A DNA stretch of 64,000 nucleotides from the NCBI RefSeq assembly GCF_000002995.4, contig NW_025062479.1:21820721-21884720 (forward strand). The letters run 5' to 3'. The translations under genes were made by a program, and so were the position numbers. This document shows, piece by piece, positions 1 through 16,148 of the stretch; position 1 is the stretch's first letter; each line of letters starts with the position of its first letter. This DNA is from Brugia malayi (Eukaryota; Nematoda; Chromadorea; Rhabditida; Onchocercidae). The notes below the pieces were generated by a model. That model was not told where the DNA came from, did not search any database, and was given only the letters and a program-made list of their open reading frames with translations.

Positions 1-296
1 GTTAAGTTAATCAATAACAATCATTTTTAAAATATTGCATTTGCGCTAATTCAATGTTTTTTTTTTTTCTTTTTAGAAAGAATTTAGCTCGAAAATTTCA
101 GAAATCTCTTAATATTTCGTTGACAATTTAAAAGAAATAATAGTTCAAAGGCTGCAAAAAAAAAAAAAAAAAAAAATAAAACAGAAATATTTGCAAATCA
201 TTAATTCTTTAATTTAAGTATAAAAAAATAATTATTATAAGAATATTTAATTAATTATGAAAAAAAAAATTCTTTTTTTTAATTTTTTATTTACAG

Positions 297-476
297 ATTT
301 GTACATTAACTTTGGCTGCACAAGTATGGTCTCAGTATGCTTATTCGGATCATTGGAATGTAAGTCATTGGGTTGGCATATCATTGATCTCATCTTGGAC
401 AATTACTGCCCTGTTATTAAGATATCATTCAGCAGCGCAAATAAAACAAACAGAAGAAAAAATGAAACAGCATTGA
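297..476 (+). CDS. Terminal exon of an unidentified membrane protein (partial)
   Basis: An acceptor (TTTACAG, ending at 296) is followed by 59 sense codons and a TGA at 474-476. The start of the gene lies left of the window. The peptide begins ICTLTLAAQVWSQYAYSD, then has one clear hydrophobic segment (about residues 27-42, VGISLISSWTITALLL) and ends in a polar, charged tail rich in Gln, Lys and Glu. This is the layout of the last membrane pass plus cytosolic tail of a multi-pass protein. I do not recognise the family. A second frame over the same bases is also open from 257 but starts inside the intron and is not preferred. Confidence 0.55.
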   Translation: MCTLTLAAQVWSQYAYSDHWNVSHWVGISLISSWTITALLLRYHSAAQIKQTEEKMKQH

Positions 477-872
477 TCTATTGATTGATTGATCTAGATT
501 GAAAACGGTGCAGTTCAGATCAAATGGCTAATATTATCATTCATATAATAATAACTCTGCTCAGATTATATTTTCCACTGGAAACAGTGAAATTCTCATA
601 GTATTGAATATCGGATTTTTTTCTTGTTTTGAATTAATTTTTATTTTTAATGTTAATTCAAAATTAGAGGAGAATTTTTAAATTTAATATTTTTCTTCTA
701 CTGTTACTATAGCAATCGTTGTGCAATTATTCACTGTTTTATAATTTGATGAAAAGTTTCAACTGGAAATGCAACTTTTTTCTTTCTTTTTGCTTTCATT
801 ATATGATATATTCAAATTTCCATTGTCTAATATAAAATATTACTTTCAGAGGAAAATTTTATTTGTTTACAG
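477..872. other. Intergenic region before the kinase gene
   Basis: AT-rich sequence with no coding signal seen. It should hold the 3' untranslated region of the preceding gene and the promoter of the kinase. It ends in a good acceptor (TTTGTTTACAG, ending at 872), 19 bp before the kinase ATG; this is where a spliced leader would be joined in a nematode. Confidence 0.5.
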
Positions 873-891
873 ATTTAGCGGTTGGCGGTGA

Positions 892-5110
<4,219 letters not shown>

Positions 5111-5340
5111 TTTTTACATTATTCTATTCTGGAAGCATTTATTTGAATTTAATGTTCTTTTTTTTCCTTCTTTTTTTTTTTTTTAAAAAAAAAAAATACA
5201 AACTCAATAAAAAATTATCGCTGTAATTTTATATACTAATTATATAATTATTTTATAAATTGTAAAATTAATTTACAATAATTAATTTAGATGACTTATG
5301 ATGATATTAACTTAAGATTTGCTGGATACCACAAAATATA

Positions 5341-5385
5341 TAAACAAACATAAACAGACACACACAGACACACACACATACACAT
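5341..5385. repeat. (CA)n-rich microsatellite
   Basis: Interrupted CA/CACAGA repeats (ACACACAGACACACAC and similar) in the kinase 3' flank. Confidence 0.85.
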
Positions 5386-5539
5386 ACATTAAAATGTTGA
5401 AAAGAATTGAGAAAATAGGTAAGAAAGGAAGATGATTAATCATCTGTTATTGTTATAAGGAACTCGGTACTACGAATTGAAATATTCCATCAGCATGACT
5501 AATAAAGAGATGGATGATCCAGAAAAGCTTAAAAGAGAG

Positions 5540-5543
<4 letters not shown>

Positions 5544-5585
<42 letters not shown>

Positions 5586-5812
5586 AAGAAAGGAAAAGGA
5601 AATGAGGAAGAGGAGAAGGAGGAGGAAGAGGAAAAGGAGGAGGAGGAGGAGAAGGAAGAAGGAAGAGTTAAGACTGAAATACGGATACAGGGACAGCTGC
5701 TACTGCTACTACTGCCATTGATGCTTGGACGAGAATTACTGCTGTTGCTATTACTACTAAATTCACTTATTATTACTACTACTACCACTACTACTACCAC
5801 CAAATCCATTTC
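5544..5812. repeat. Compound microsatellite: (CT)n, purine tract, ACT/CTG triplets
   Basis: About 19 CT dinucleotides (5544-5582), then about 90 bp of almost pure purine (GAGGAAGAGG type), then mixed CTG/CTA/ACT triplets to about 5812. Both strands are open here as low-complexity peptides (Glu/Lys or Ser runs), which is expected from the repeat and is not evidence of a gene. Confidence 0.9.
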
Positions 5813-6840
5813 CTTTCATTAACTTTTAAATTATTCCGATTTATACACAAAATATTTAAAATTTAGCTTAATTAAAATAGTATTCCTATTTACAATTAGC
5901 TAATGTTTAATCTTGAATGCATCCATTTTCAATAATTCCTTTTCAAAAATTACTTTAAATTGTTTCCTCTCGTACCATTTTATATTCTTAAACAGCAAGG
6001 AAAGATCCATCGTTTATCGATCAATTGATCGATGGATCAATTAACATTCATATGAAATGCTTCTGATAAGCTTATCTGATGTGATTTGATATGATCAGTT
6101 GATTGATTGCGATAGCTTTAAATATTTAAAAATAGTCTATGCTAATTAATAACACTTACATAAATAATTTTTGCTAATGCTAAAATATGAATGATTTAAT
6201 TGATGTATTTAATTGTGAAATGTTAAATGTAAAATATACAATTAAATTTTCACTTAAAAGCATTTAAAGAATAAAAAATACTGAAAATTTTCCATAAAGA
6301 TAAATGTCACAAAAGAAAATTTCCTAATATTTCATTAATTTTCACATCAATCAATTAAAAATTTCAAAATTTTTATTTTTTTTTTTTTACCAAAAGGAAA
6401 GAAAAAAAAAAAATGAATTTTTCAGATTTTAAAGAAGAGAAAAGCCATTTAAAAAAAAAAAAAAAAATTTGGTTTACAATTGTTCTGAAATAATAGTATC
6501 TTCTTTTTCTTTCTTTCTCTCTCTCTCTCTCTCTGTCCTTCTTTTCTCTCTCCCTCACTTTTCCATTTTGCCTTTTGCATTTTGTTTTTATTTTAAAATG
6601 CACTTTCTAACTTAGTTTCTTTTCGTTGAAATGGATGCTTCATTACTCAAAAACTTTTCTTTTTCCAACATTTTTCAATTCTTTATGAATTCTCAAAGCT
6701 ATCCCACTTACTTATCATTCGTTTCATACCACAAATTCGAGTTGTTTTTCTTTTTTTTTTTCAATACTTTTAAAAAGCCATTTCTGATAATAAACTTGAA
6801 AATAAAATTTCATTAATTTCTATTAAATATGAATTTTTAG

Positions 6841-7300
6841 CGTATTGATAATCTGGTAATAACATACTGATAATCTGAGGATAACGCAATTATAATCTGA
6901 GAATAGCGAACTGATAATCTGGTAATAACATACTGATAATCTGAGGATAACGCAATTATAATCTGAGAATAACGAACTGATAATCTGGTAATAACATACT
7001 GATAATCTGAGGATAACGCAATTATAATCTGAGAATAGCGAACTGATAATCTGGTAATAACATACTGATAATCTGAGGACAGCGTACTGATAATTTGAGG
7101 ATAACGCAATTATAATCTGAGAATAGCGAACTGATAACCCGAGGATAATGTACTGATAATCTGGTAATAACATATTGATAATCTGAGGACAGCGTACTGA
7201 TAATTTGAGGATAACGCAATTATAATCTGAGAATAGCGAACTGATAACCCGAGGATAACGTACTGATAATCTGAGGGTAACGCACTGATAGTCGTGGAAG
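6841..7300. repeat. 22-bp satellite organised as 66-bp higher-order repeats
   Basis: About 20 monomers of the form ATAATCTGAGGATAACGCAA plus two bases. Three variant monomers (…GGATAACGCAATT, …GAATAGCGAACTG, …GGTAATAACATACTG) alternate, giving a 66-bp higher-order unit. Some monomers carry a CCCG variant (7136, 7249). No stop occurs in any minus-strand frame across much of the array. Confidence 0.92.
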
Positions 7301-8020
7301 ATTGCAATGGCAGTTAGACCTAATAATTTCTGTTTGTGATTGATAAATATTATCGCAATAGCTACAATTTAATAAAATGTGTATTTTATTAAATAAATAA
7401 AATATAATCTATTTACATTTCATATTAGAAACGAACTCATTAATATGTGACTGTAATAAAGTATTAAATTCAATTGGTTAAGTTATTGAAATGTAAATCG
7501 ATTAGCATTTATCAAATAATAAAATGATTTCAGATTTTTAAAATGATTTCAAATTTATGACATTTTTAAAATATTACTTAAATTGTTGAAATTATTGATA
7601 CTTTTTTTTTTGATTTATTCTCTTGTGAAATCAAAAGATATTCGAAAGATTTGAAAAATGTTGGCATTTTTTTTTTTTTTTTTTGAAATTCAAAAATTTT
7701 CCATCAAATAAATTGTAGGAAAAAAAAAAAAGTTTACATATATTTATTTGTATTTGCGAACATTTACAGAAATTATTGAAGCAAGAATCTATTAATTCAA
7801 TTTAATGTTTTATTATAAATTTTAATTTAATTACCCTGATTTTTCCTCTTTTTTTCTTCAAAATTTTTTCATCACCAAAATATTTTTATTTTTGTAAATG
7901 AAAATTAGCTAATGTTAGTGCGGTAAATATGAAGCAGATTAGCTAACTCTTACATAGCTTAAAATATATTAACTTCACTTCATATAAAACAATTTCCAAC
8001 TGACGCAAAGAATTGTTACA

Positions 8021-8105
8021 GCTAATGCTTTGCACTCTCGAGAATCTCTCAATTACTTATCTTATCTATTGGTAAGAAAGCTCGAGAGTGGCTTGCATTA
8101 TTAGC
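8021..8105 (+). other. Imperfect inverted repeat (hairpin) upstream of profilin
   Basis: The left arm GCTAATGCTTTGCACTCTCG (8021-8040, continuing AG) pairs imperfectly with the right arm CTCGAGAGTGGCTTGCATTA (8081-8100, continuing TTAGC). The core CACTCTCGAG/CTCGAGAGTG is a perfect 10-bp stem. The loop is about 38 nt. The size fits a microRNA precursor or a cruciform regulatory element; neither is shown by the sequence alone. No known mature microRNA was recognised. Confidence 0.45.
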
Positions 8106-8337
8106 ATTGTGATAGGAATTCTCTTAATATCAAATGGTTCCAAATGTTTAACAAATATTTGTTATTGATTATTACTTTTAAATGTTAAATAGTTTTTTTT
8201 TTTTAAATCTTTTTTCTTAGCTTGTAATCAAATAATTTCATTGTGATAAATTTCAAATTAATTAATTAATTAATCAGATTTCTTCTGCTGTCAACATACC
8301 TGTGCTGTCACATTGTCTCCTGTCACAAATCTAAGCA

Positions 8338-8736
8338 ATGTCCTGGGCAGATTTAGTTAACAATAATTTGGTTGGCTCTGGTAATGTGTCTAAAGCTGCA
8401 ATTTGTGGTTTTGATGGATCAATTTGGGGAAAGTCCGATAATTTTAAGGTAATAAATTTAGTTTTTTTTTTTTAAATAACTTTAAGAAATTAAAAAAAAA
8501 ATATTCCTATACTTCAAATTTTATCATATCATATCACCATATGAAATTGATCAATGATAGCATAATAAAATTCATAAAGTCTTCAGCAATTTAATTTTAA
8601 AACTTTACTTTTAATTGCATTTAATTTGTTGACGTCATATTTCTCATAAAATTTCATTCTTTTCTGTGGTTTATCATTTTAACATATCAAAGTGTTATTT
8701 ATTGCCAATTAATTTTCTTGCTTAATCGTGAGCTTA

Positions 8737-8771
<35 letters not shown>

Positions 8772-10160
8772 TAATAAACTTCATTTATAGGTTAATTTAT
8801 AAGTTAAAGTAATGTGAAAAAAAAAAGTGAAATTATAAAATTTCAAAAAAGATGGATTATATTTATAACAAAAAAGATTGAAAGATTAGAAATTATCAGT
8901 AAAATTATTTTCTAAACATACAATAAATGTAATAAGTTTGATCAATAAATTTTAAATCTTTCAAACAATCATAAAATCAAAATTGTTAAAATCCCTAAAA
9001 AAAAAAAAAAAGAAACAATTAATACCAAAAAGTTTTTGCAACTTCTTTAAGCTATTTAATCCTAAAATATAATGGGTAAATTGATGAGGAGAGAGAGAGA
9101 GAGAAAGAAAAATTAAAAGTTAGTTGAAAAAAGTGATTTTTAAATTATCCGAGTTAATGATAGCTAATAATGAAAAATGTTATCATTTGAAGAAGAAAAA
9201 AAAAAAAAAAATATTACTAAAATTGTTATTGTACTGATTATTAAGTAATTTCAATTAAAAAAAAATTTTTTTCTTACTAATTAAATTTAAAAATTAACTT
9301 AAAAATTGTTATAAAAAGTAGGATTTGTTGAAAAGAAAATGAAAACAAATAAATCGAAGAAAAAAAAAAGAAAGTTTTTCGGTAATTTATTCTTACTAAT
9401 TACAATGTAATCATACAACATTGTAATTACTTTAGTAACAAAGTAAACAAATGTAATAATACTTAAATAAATATTTGGAGAGTGAAAAAAAAAAAAAAAA
9501 GAAAGAAGGCAATTAAAAAATTAAAAATTTCAGTTAGAGCAAACGGAAGCTGCAGCAGCCGGAAAAGGATTCCAGAATAAGGATGCCTTATTGGGAACAG
9601 GTATGAAATTTGAGGGAGAGAAATACTTCGTACTACAAGCAGATGATGAAAGAATTATCGGTAAGAAAGGATCAACCGGGTTTTTCATCTATAAAACTGG
9701 ACAAGGTAAACAATTACATATCATCATATATTTTAATTCAATTTTAATTTTATTTTAATTAAATTTTAATTTCTTAAAAAAAAAGTATTATGGAAATTTT
9801 TTTTTTTTGTAAAATATAAAACGAGAAAAATATTTTAACAAAAATTTTTTTTGTATAATTTAATATTATTCAAATTATTATATCTTTTTTTCTTTTTTGA
9901 ATCCAATTATTTTTGTTAATTTAAAATCTTTTGAAATTAAATTCTTCCTTACCTTTTTTGTTTTTTTCTACATGTAATCATTTATGAAAATTTTTTTTAT
10001 TAGTTAACAAAATTTTGTGATCATAATTTTATTTTATTTTATTTTATTTTTTTTTTTTTTAGCCGTGATAATTTCAATATACGAAGGTGGCGTACAACCG
10101 GAACAATGCAGCAAAACAACCGGAGCACTTGCCGATTATTTTAAAAGCATAAATTATTGA
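8338..10160 (+). CDS. pfn: Profilin
   Basis: Small actin-monomer-binding protein that also binds poly-proline ligands and phosphoinositides; acts in the cytosol at sites of actin assembly. Three exons: 8338-8448, 9534-9705 and 10063-10160, all joining in frame (phases 0 and 1) to give 126 aa, the usual length of nematode profilins. The N terminus MSWADLVNNNLVGSGNVSKA with AAICGFDGSIWGKS is the classic profilin start, including the Trp that lines the poly-proline site. The middle reads FVLQADDERIIGKKGSTGFF and the C-terminal helix is CSKTTGALADYFKSINY. Intron 1 is about 1.1 kb and full of poly-A tracts. Which profilin paralogue it is cannot be decided here. Confidence 0.96.
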
Positions 10161-10629
10161 ATGAATGATAATTTTGTTATTATCTATGTTCCTTTTTTTG
10201 TTTGGTTAGTAATTTTCTTTTTTTTTAAATTTTCATCACTTTTTACAATCATTATCATTAATTAGTATCACTAACATTAAGTCATTTTATTATTATTATT
10301 ATTATTTTATAAACTTTATAATTTAAATTTTAAAATTAACTAATATAAATGTCTTCAAAAGACAATGTATGGCAAACTCTTCCTCTTCAACAATTAATAA
10401 AAGCTTTCAGAATTGAAGGACAAATTATTTTCTCCTATTTATATTAGCTACTAAAATTTAAAATAATTCTTTTTGAATTTCAAAAAAAAAAAATGAAAAT
10501 GAACAAAAGAATTTAGTGAAATTCATTAAAAGAAAAAAAATTTAGAGAATTTAAAAGATCAAAAGATGGATTATTTAAATATATAAAATGTTTTCATTAT
10601 TGCTAATTTAATTTATTTAAATTTCAGAT

Positions 10630-10734
10630 ATGGGTGCCTTACTTACTGCTGCGTTACGTCATTGTTCCACACGTACGTTTGAGCAACTTCCCGTGAAGAC
10701 AATCTATGCTCAATGTTGCATTTCCGTTGGATAA
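10630..10734 (+). CDS. 34-codon ORF behind a strong acceptor: mini-gene or alternative last exon of profilin
   Basis: ATTTCAG ends at 10627 and is followed by AT and then ATGGGTGCCTTACTTACTGC. The ORF reads MGALLTAALRHCSTRTFE, then QLPVKTIYAQCCISVG and TAA. It is visibly richer in G and C than the flanks on either side, as exons are in this window. Profilin exon 2 ends in phase 1, and splicing it to this acceptor gives Asp-Met-Gly-Ala in frame, so it could be an alternative profilin C terminus. Equally, it could be a trans-spliced short gene or the first exon of an unseen gene. No family recognised. Confidence 0.4.
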   Translation: MGALLTAALRHCSTRTFEQLPVKTIYAQCCISVG

Positions 10735-11443
10735 TTACAATTTTATTTATTGTGATTATAACTATGCTATCAATATCTGTGCTTTGTTTCTAATTATACT
10801 TCGTTTTATGCAAAAAAAAATGTGAAAAAGTGAAATTAAGAAATTTAAGTTTAATGTTTTCTTCTTAATGAAATTTTAGCAAATTAATATTTCAATTCAA
10901 TTTTAATTTTTATATTCATTTCCTGAATATACAAAAGCATTCATTTCTTATTTTTAAATCCAACCAAGCATTTCATGCAATTTCAATTAATTTTATAAAT
11001 TAAAATGAAATTCCAATCGTTTTGTTTATTTTGAATTGTTTAATTAATATTGAAAAAAAAAAAAATTTTCAAATGTACATCGAAGTAATTTAAATTCATT
11101 TGTGTAATGTATGATAAGAACAATATCAGATATGATAAGGATAAAAAATGATAACAAACAAAATAAGTGAAAAAAAAAATGCATAGAATGAAATTATTTA
11201 ATAATAATAATTATTATTTTTTTTATATTAATAAAAGTTATAATCATTGAATGTAAACATTCGCCTTTCTCATCATTTATGATATAATTAAATGCAAATT
11301 TAAAAATAATAACAAGCAAAGAAGATAGCAATTTTTTCAAAATTAATTTGAATATCCAAAAAAAAAAAAAAAAAAATTCTTAATTTATCATTTGCTAAAA
11401 TTTACATCAATAATTGTGTTACGAGTAATTTCGCTGTGCTGCA

Positions 11444-14419
11444 ATGGTTGCATTCCATCAAGTGTAAGCAAATTTGAAAAATTAATTAAATTCTTTAAAA
11501 TGTTTATTTTAGATTTTAAATGAGTAGTAATCGCTCTTTTTTTTTTCTTCTTATTTTACTTTCTATTTATTAATTTTAACACATTTATTTATTATTTTAA
11601 TCTCGTTTTTTTTTTTTTATTTTCAAATAAATTTATTATTATTACTGTCATTTTAATTAAAATTTAACATAATTTACTTACTTACTTACTTATTAGGCAT
11701 AGCGGTAAATTTTATCGTTCAATACGATTTATACTACGTCGTAAGCCGTGTCTCTATATAACAGCAATTTTATGTTTAAGTGCTGTAATTCTTGCTCTGT
11801 TACTTCTTGGTGCTATAAAATTTTATAATTCATCGGTGGTTCGTTTTAATTTTTTTTTTTTGAAATTGTAAAAGAATTATGAAAATGTTTTTATTTCACT
11901 AAAACATATATTTAAAATAGAAATTTATTGAAAATTAGATAAGATGAAAAAATTTTTATCACCAATTTTCTCGTCATTTTTTATCACTTAATTTATTTTT
12001 TTTTTTCATTTTAACCTTTTAGTTCAGTCGATATATTTCAGGTTAAGCGTAATCTTTTACATTATGAAATTTACTACTTATTTCAGCGTGAATTACGTGT
12101 TGCTCGTCGGGAAGAGAAAATTCTTGCACGTTATATAAATCGAATTGATTTCTTTCATTGCAATTATAATTTCAGCTCAGAAGCTGATATTGTAAATTTA
12201 TTACAATTTTATAATGGAACTAAAAAAAAAAAAAAAAAAAGGAAAAAAAAAAAGGAAAAAAAAATTGTAACAAGAAATTGACATAATTTTAAAATAAGAA
12301 AAAGTATTAGTTATTAGTCTAAATATTATGAATAAATATGAAATGAATTACTTCCGGATATCATTAACGAATATTATTACATTTTTCTAATAAATGTAAT
12401 AAACATTTTACATTTTCTATTCCATTTAAAAGGATTTTAAAAAAAAAAAAAATTTTTTTTTTGAATTTTATTTAAATTCTTTTAGGAGCAATGTAATGCA
12501 TGTGGTGATGCTTCATTTGTTCATCTACCAGTGAGAACATTAAACAATCTTGATGTAACATGTGTTGATCTAAGTCATTGGGTAATAAATTTAATTTAAA
12601 AATTTAATTCACCTTTACTATCGTCTAATAAATTAAGTGAATGATTTGAGTAAATCCGAAATATGCACAATAATTTCAGATGTTAAAAACTTCATTTAAT
12701 TTTAACAATAATTTAAATTTTAACATCATTTAAAGATTTAAGATAAAATGTGCAACATATGCAGGAGAGAAGATTTTAGAAATGTCAAGATCGAAGCAAC
12801 ATTTATCAAAAGATTAATAGCTTGCTAGTGATAAAATGCATGCCTGCACACATACCGCACGCAGATCTATGAAAACTTTTAATCTAGTTAATCACTCTAG
12901 CATATTTCTGAAATTATCTCTTTGCATACACACCCGAAAATGTATTCCGGTTGATCCGTTTACACTTACTATATATACATGTAAATTAAAGATTTTACAT
13001 ATAATAGTTGAAAGAGTTAAACTATAAATATTATAATTATTTTTTAATCTTTTACCTTTACTATCATCTAATTGTCACACTAATTATCTTTAATTGAATA
13101 AATATCTCAAACTTTTAGTAACAGAAATTGCAATTAATTTTTCTTTAAAAGTGGAAAAGAAAATTCGTAAAATTTATCAAATTTTTTTTTCAATAGTTCT
13201 ATTTATTGAATAGAAATATTCGAAATATCAAATTTTTTTTATAATAAAAGTGACTTATCGATGAAATCTATTTGTTTTTTATAAGCATAATTAGAGATTT
13301 TATAAAGTTATTGAAATTAATTCAGAATAAAATGGAAAAAGTTTGTAATTAAAATTTTTTTTTCTTTAAAATTATTTAATAAATGGATAAACTAATCTCA
13401 AAAATTTCATAAATTTAAATTATTCTGACAAAAAATTTCAGAAATCATAGACAGAGTGTACATTATTTCTTTTTTTCTAGAATTTTAGATTATCTACCAG
13501 AAAATTCTCGAATTCATAAATTTCTTTTTTTTGGATATGATCGAGAAATTTTCTTCCATTTAAATGTAAACAAATTTATTTGCTTGTTGGATAAACATTA
13601 GAACAAATTACTTACTGATTGTTACAATAATATAATCTATAAAATAAATAAAAAAAAAAAAGAGACATTGTCTAATAATTACAAAATTTTAGACAAAATG
13701 TTTTGATGAAAATGTGGAATGTAATAGTTTAGCAAATTTACCTTATCAACAATGCGAAGGATTACGTGGTATTCCCGTACGTGAAAGTGAAGCTATTTCA
13801 AGTGACTTATTTGTTAAGGTATTTCAAATTTTGTTTATCAAAAATTTTTAAAATGATTATTCATTCCTAAATGTCTTCTCAACATTTGAGCTATTTTAAA
13901 TTCAAATAATTCGCAATTATCTTTTTTATTTTTTAAATCGCAAAAAAAAATTAAGAAACATCAATATTTATATTTGTTACAATATAATTAATTTAATATT
14001 TTATTCTTTTAAAATATATATAAAATTAAAATTGGTTGAAAAGAAAATGAAAATAATTAAATAAAATTTTTAGTTGCTTACAGCAAATATTACATTGCTA
14101 ATGAATGAAACAGTTGTGTCACAGCAAATTGTCGCACTTTGTCCAAGATGTCACTTTTTTGGCAGACCATATCAATCGTATCACTTTTTTCTTTTTTGTT
14201 TTGTTTTTAATTAAAAATGATGCTCATTTTGCTAGCAAAAACTACAAAAGTTTAAGATAAGTGAAAATTTTTTCTACAAATTGAATTTTAATTAAATTTT
14301 AAAATTTAAATTTTAGATCTATGGGAACATGTGTTCAAAAATTACATACAATGCGTCCTGGTTGGCCAATGCAATTTCAATGGTGTGATTGGTATCAACC
14401 TTCTGATGGATGTATTTAA
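11444..14419 (+). CDS. Type II membrane protein with cysteine-rich outer domain, function unknown
   Basis: Seven exons join in frame to 245 aa: 11444-11463, 11697-11835, 12042-12191, 12486-12581, 13693-13818, 14074-14177, 14317-14419. A short basic N terminus (GKFYRSIRFILRRKPC) precedes one membrane segment (about residues 26-46, LYITAILCLSAVILALLLLG) and a longer outer part. That part has about 14 cysteines in groups (FHCNYN, EQCNACGD, CPRCHFFGRPYQ) and ends in a Trp-rich stretch RPGWPMQFQWCDWYQPSDGC. By the positive-inside rule the C terminus faces the lumen or outside. NIT (Asn-X-Thr) sites fit this. The first exon (six codons plus GT) is the least certain. I do not recognise the family; it could be secretory-pathway or surface-exposed. 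Confidence 0.78.
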
Positions 14420-15220
14420 ATTATTCAAAAGAAAGAAAAAGAAAGCCTATCATTTTTTTTTACTTCAAATTGTCTTGTTGAATTATTTCAAGAATCATTT
14501 ATCAGTTAAAAATTTATGATAAAATATTCCATCAACAAACGATGCATTTGAAAATTGATATAATTTCTATAAACAGAACTATAAAGTCTTGCTAAGCTAA
14601 TAATGCTTTATTTATCGGAAACTTTCATCTTCTTACTCAAATTATAAAAATTTCTTTTATTCTATTAAATGTATTTTCAAGTGAATGATAATTTGGAAAT
14701 TTTTTCATGATATTAATCTGATAAGATAACGACTTATCACTAAAATGATTGGTTCTCGTTGTTAAATTGTTTGTTTTAAGTGTATGATTATGCGTTCTCA
14801 CATTACTTTATGTATAAGTAATGAAGAATAAGTTAGAATTTATACGAATAGAGAATTCCTTCTTGTACTTTTATCATCCAGAAGTATCTAAATGAAATTT
14901 CTAGCAATTTATGCTTTCTTAAATTTTTATTAAAAAAACTACAATCATTTTAACTTGTAGATTTTATTTATTAAAGTGTTTTTTTCTTGAATTATAACAG
15001 AGTACTTACAATTTATTTTATATTTTTGATATTAATAGTATTTTTTAATTTTTCAAACATTTCAAATTCTAGACGATTAGTTTAGATTAGCAGTTGAACA
15101 ATCTTTTACTATTCTTTAAAATTTCTAATACTTTTTTTTTAAAAAAATAAAAAATGTTTTTTTGCATAATTGTTAATAATACTAATATCTAATTTGAATA
15201 TTTTATACCTAGTATTTGTT
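14420..15220. other. Intergenic region
   Basis: AT-rich with no coding signal beyond the 3' flank of the upstream gene. It ends with an acceptor (TTTTATACCTAG, ending at 15212) 8 bp before the next ATG. Confidence 0.5.
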
Positions 15221-15617
15221 ATGAACTATTTCAAATTTAAAAAGAAAGCAATTATCGATCGGATGGTCGGCTTTCAAATTTTATTTCTACTGTTCCTTAA
15301 TTTAATGCTATTTTGTGACGGTGCACTATTATATTCTGGAATTATTGAACATAACAGACAATTTGTATGTGTCAAACTTTTTCTAATGATTTTTATGTTT
15401 TAACTCTTTGTACATTTATTTCCAAAAAAAGAAAAAAAAAATGATAATAAACATCTTTTAGGTAAAAAATTAAAACATTTAATAGTTGTATTGTTATTCA
15501 TTATTTTCACTATGTTATCAAGTAATTGAGTTCAACAATTTTCAGAAACCTTATTTTGCTAGAAATGACTATTTGACAATTAATCATGATGTGAAATCTG
15601 AATTATCACCACGATGA
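15221..15617 (+). CDS. Small secreted or single-pass protein (71 aa), unknown
   Basis: Two exons, 15221-15364 and 15546-15617, with canonical GTATGT donor and TTTTCAG acceptor, phase 0. The start MNYFKFKKKAIIDR is followed by a strong hydrophobic segment (residues about 15-33, MVGFQILFLLFLNLMLFCDG) typical of a signal peptide or anchor, then about 37 polar residues (ALLYSGIIEHNRQF then KPYFARNDYLTINHDVKSEL) ending SPR. Methionine 15 is an alternative start giving a cleaner signal peptide. There are no dibasic cleavage sites in the mature part and no cysteine pair, so a neuropeptide or toxin-like fold is not indicated. It sits 0.5 kb before another + strand gene with a hydrophobic N terminus. 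No family recognised. Confidence 0.6.
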
Positions 15618-16148
15618 CCGAAACAGAAAATCCGGAAAAAGACTAGGAAAGAAATCATTTTTTATTTGCAAGAATGTACACATATCCTTAATCATTTATT
15701 AGTTTTATTTTTATTTGTGCTAATAAATTTATTTGCTAAATGAAAATTTTAATGAATTTCAAAAAAAAAAAAAAAAAAAAAAATGAAAAATCAAAAGTAA
15801 ATGAATTTCTTATGTGAAATGAAGAAAATGAAAATTTTAAACAGATGATAATTGGATGAGAAAAAGATTCAATTAGAAAATTGACGATGAATTTAATGAT
15901 CCAAACGATCTCAACAACGAAATGAGACATTTAGAAAATTGAAATTTCCAAATGCATCCTTTAGCCATCCATAACTACCACTACTACTACTTATGAACCA
16001 ATTTCAAGTTGTTGGCACAAATACCAATTATTTACACATACAAGACGTGCACCAAATAATTACGAACACTTATCGTTTCCTTTTGATGATTACAATCAAA
16101 TGAATTGACACAATTAACCTATTTTTGGGTGCAGTGAAATTTGAATGG
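15618..16148. other. Intergenic region
   Basis: 3' flank of the small gene with a 22-base poly-A run near 15761-15782. It ends in an acceptor (GGGTGCAG, ending at 16134) 14 bp before the next ATG. Nothing else seen. Confidence 0.5.

Larger units (their letters stand above)
5111..8337. other. Repeat-rich intergenic region between kinase and profilin
   Basis: No gene could be supported. AATAAA occurs about 90 bp after the kinase stop (near 5204). The rest holds simple repeats, a 22/66-bp satellite, a hairpin at 8021-8105, and the profilin 5' flank, which ends in TTTCTTCTG and CA-rich sequence upstream of the profilin ATG. ORFs read through 5453-5822 and 6373-7307 are products of the repeats. 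Confidence 0.6.

Noticed and set aside
5453..5822. Overlapping ORFs of over 100 codons on both strands
   Set aside because: They are translations of (CT)n, purine and triplet microsatellites; no splice context or conserved residues.
6823..7307. Four overlapping minus-strand ORFs with a repeated Tyr/Ser/Leu/Ile peptide
   Set aside because: The 22-bp satellite lacks stops in every frame, so open frames are expected without coding function.
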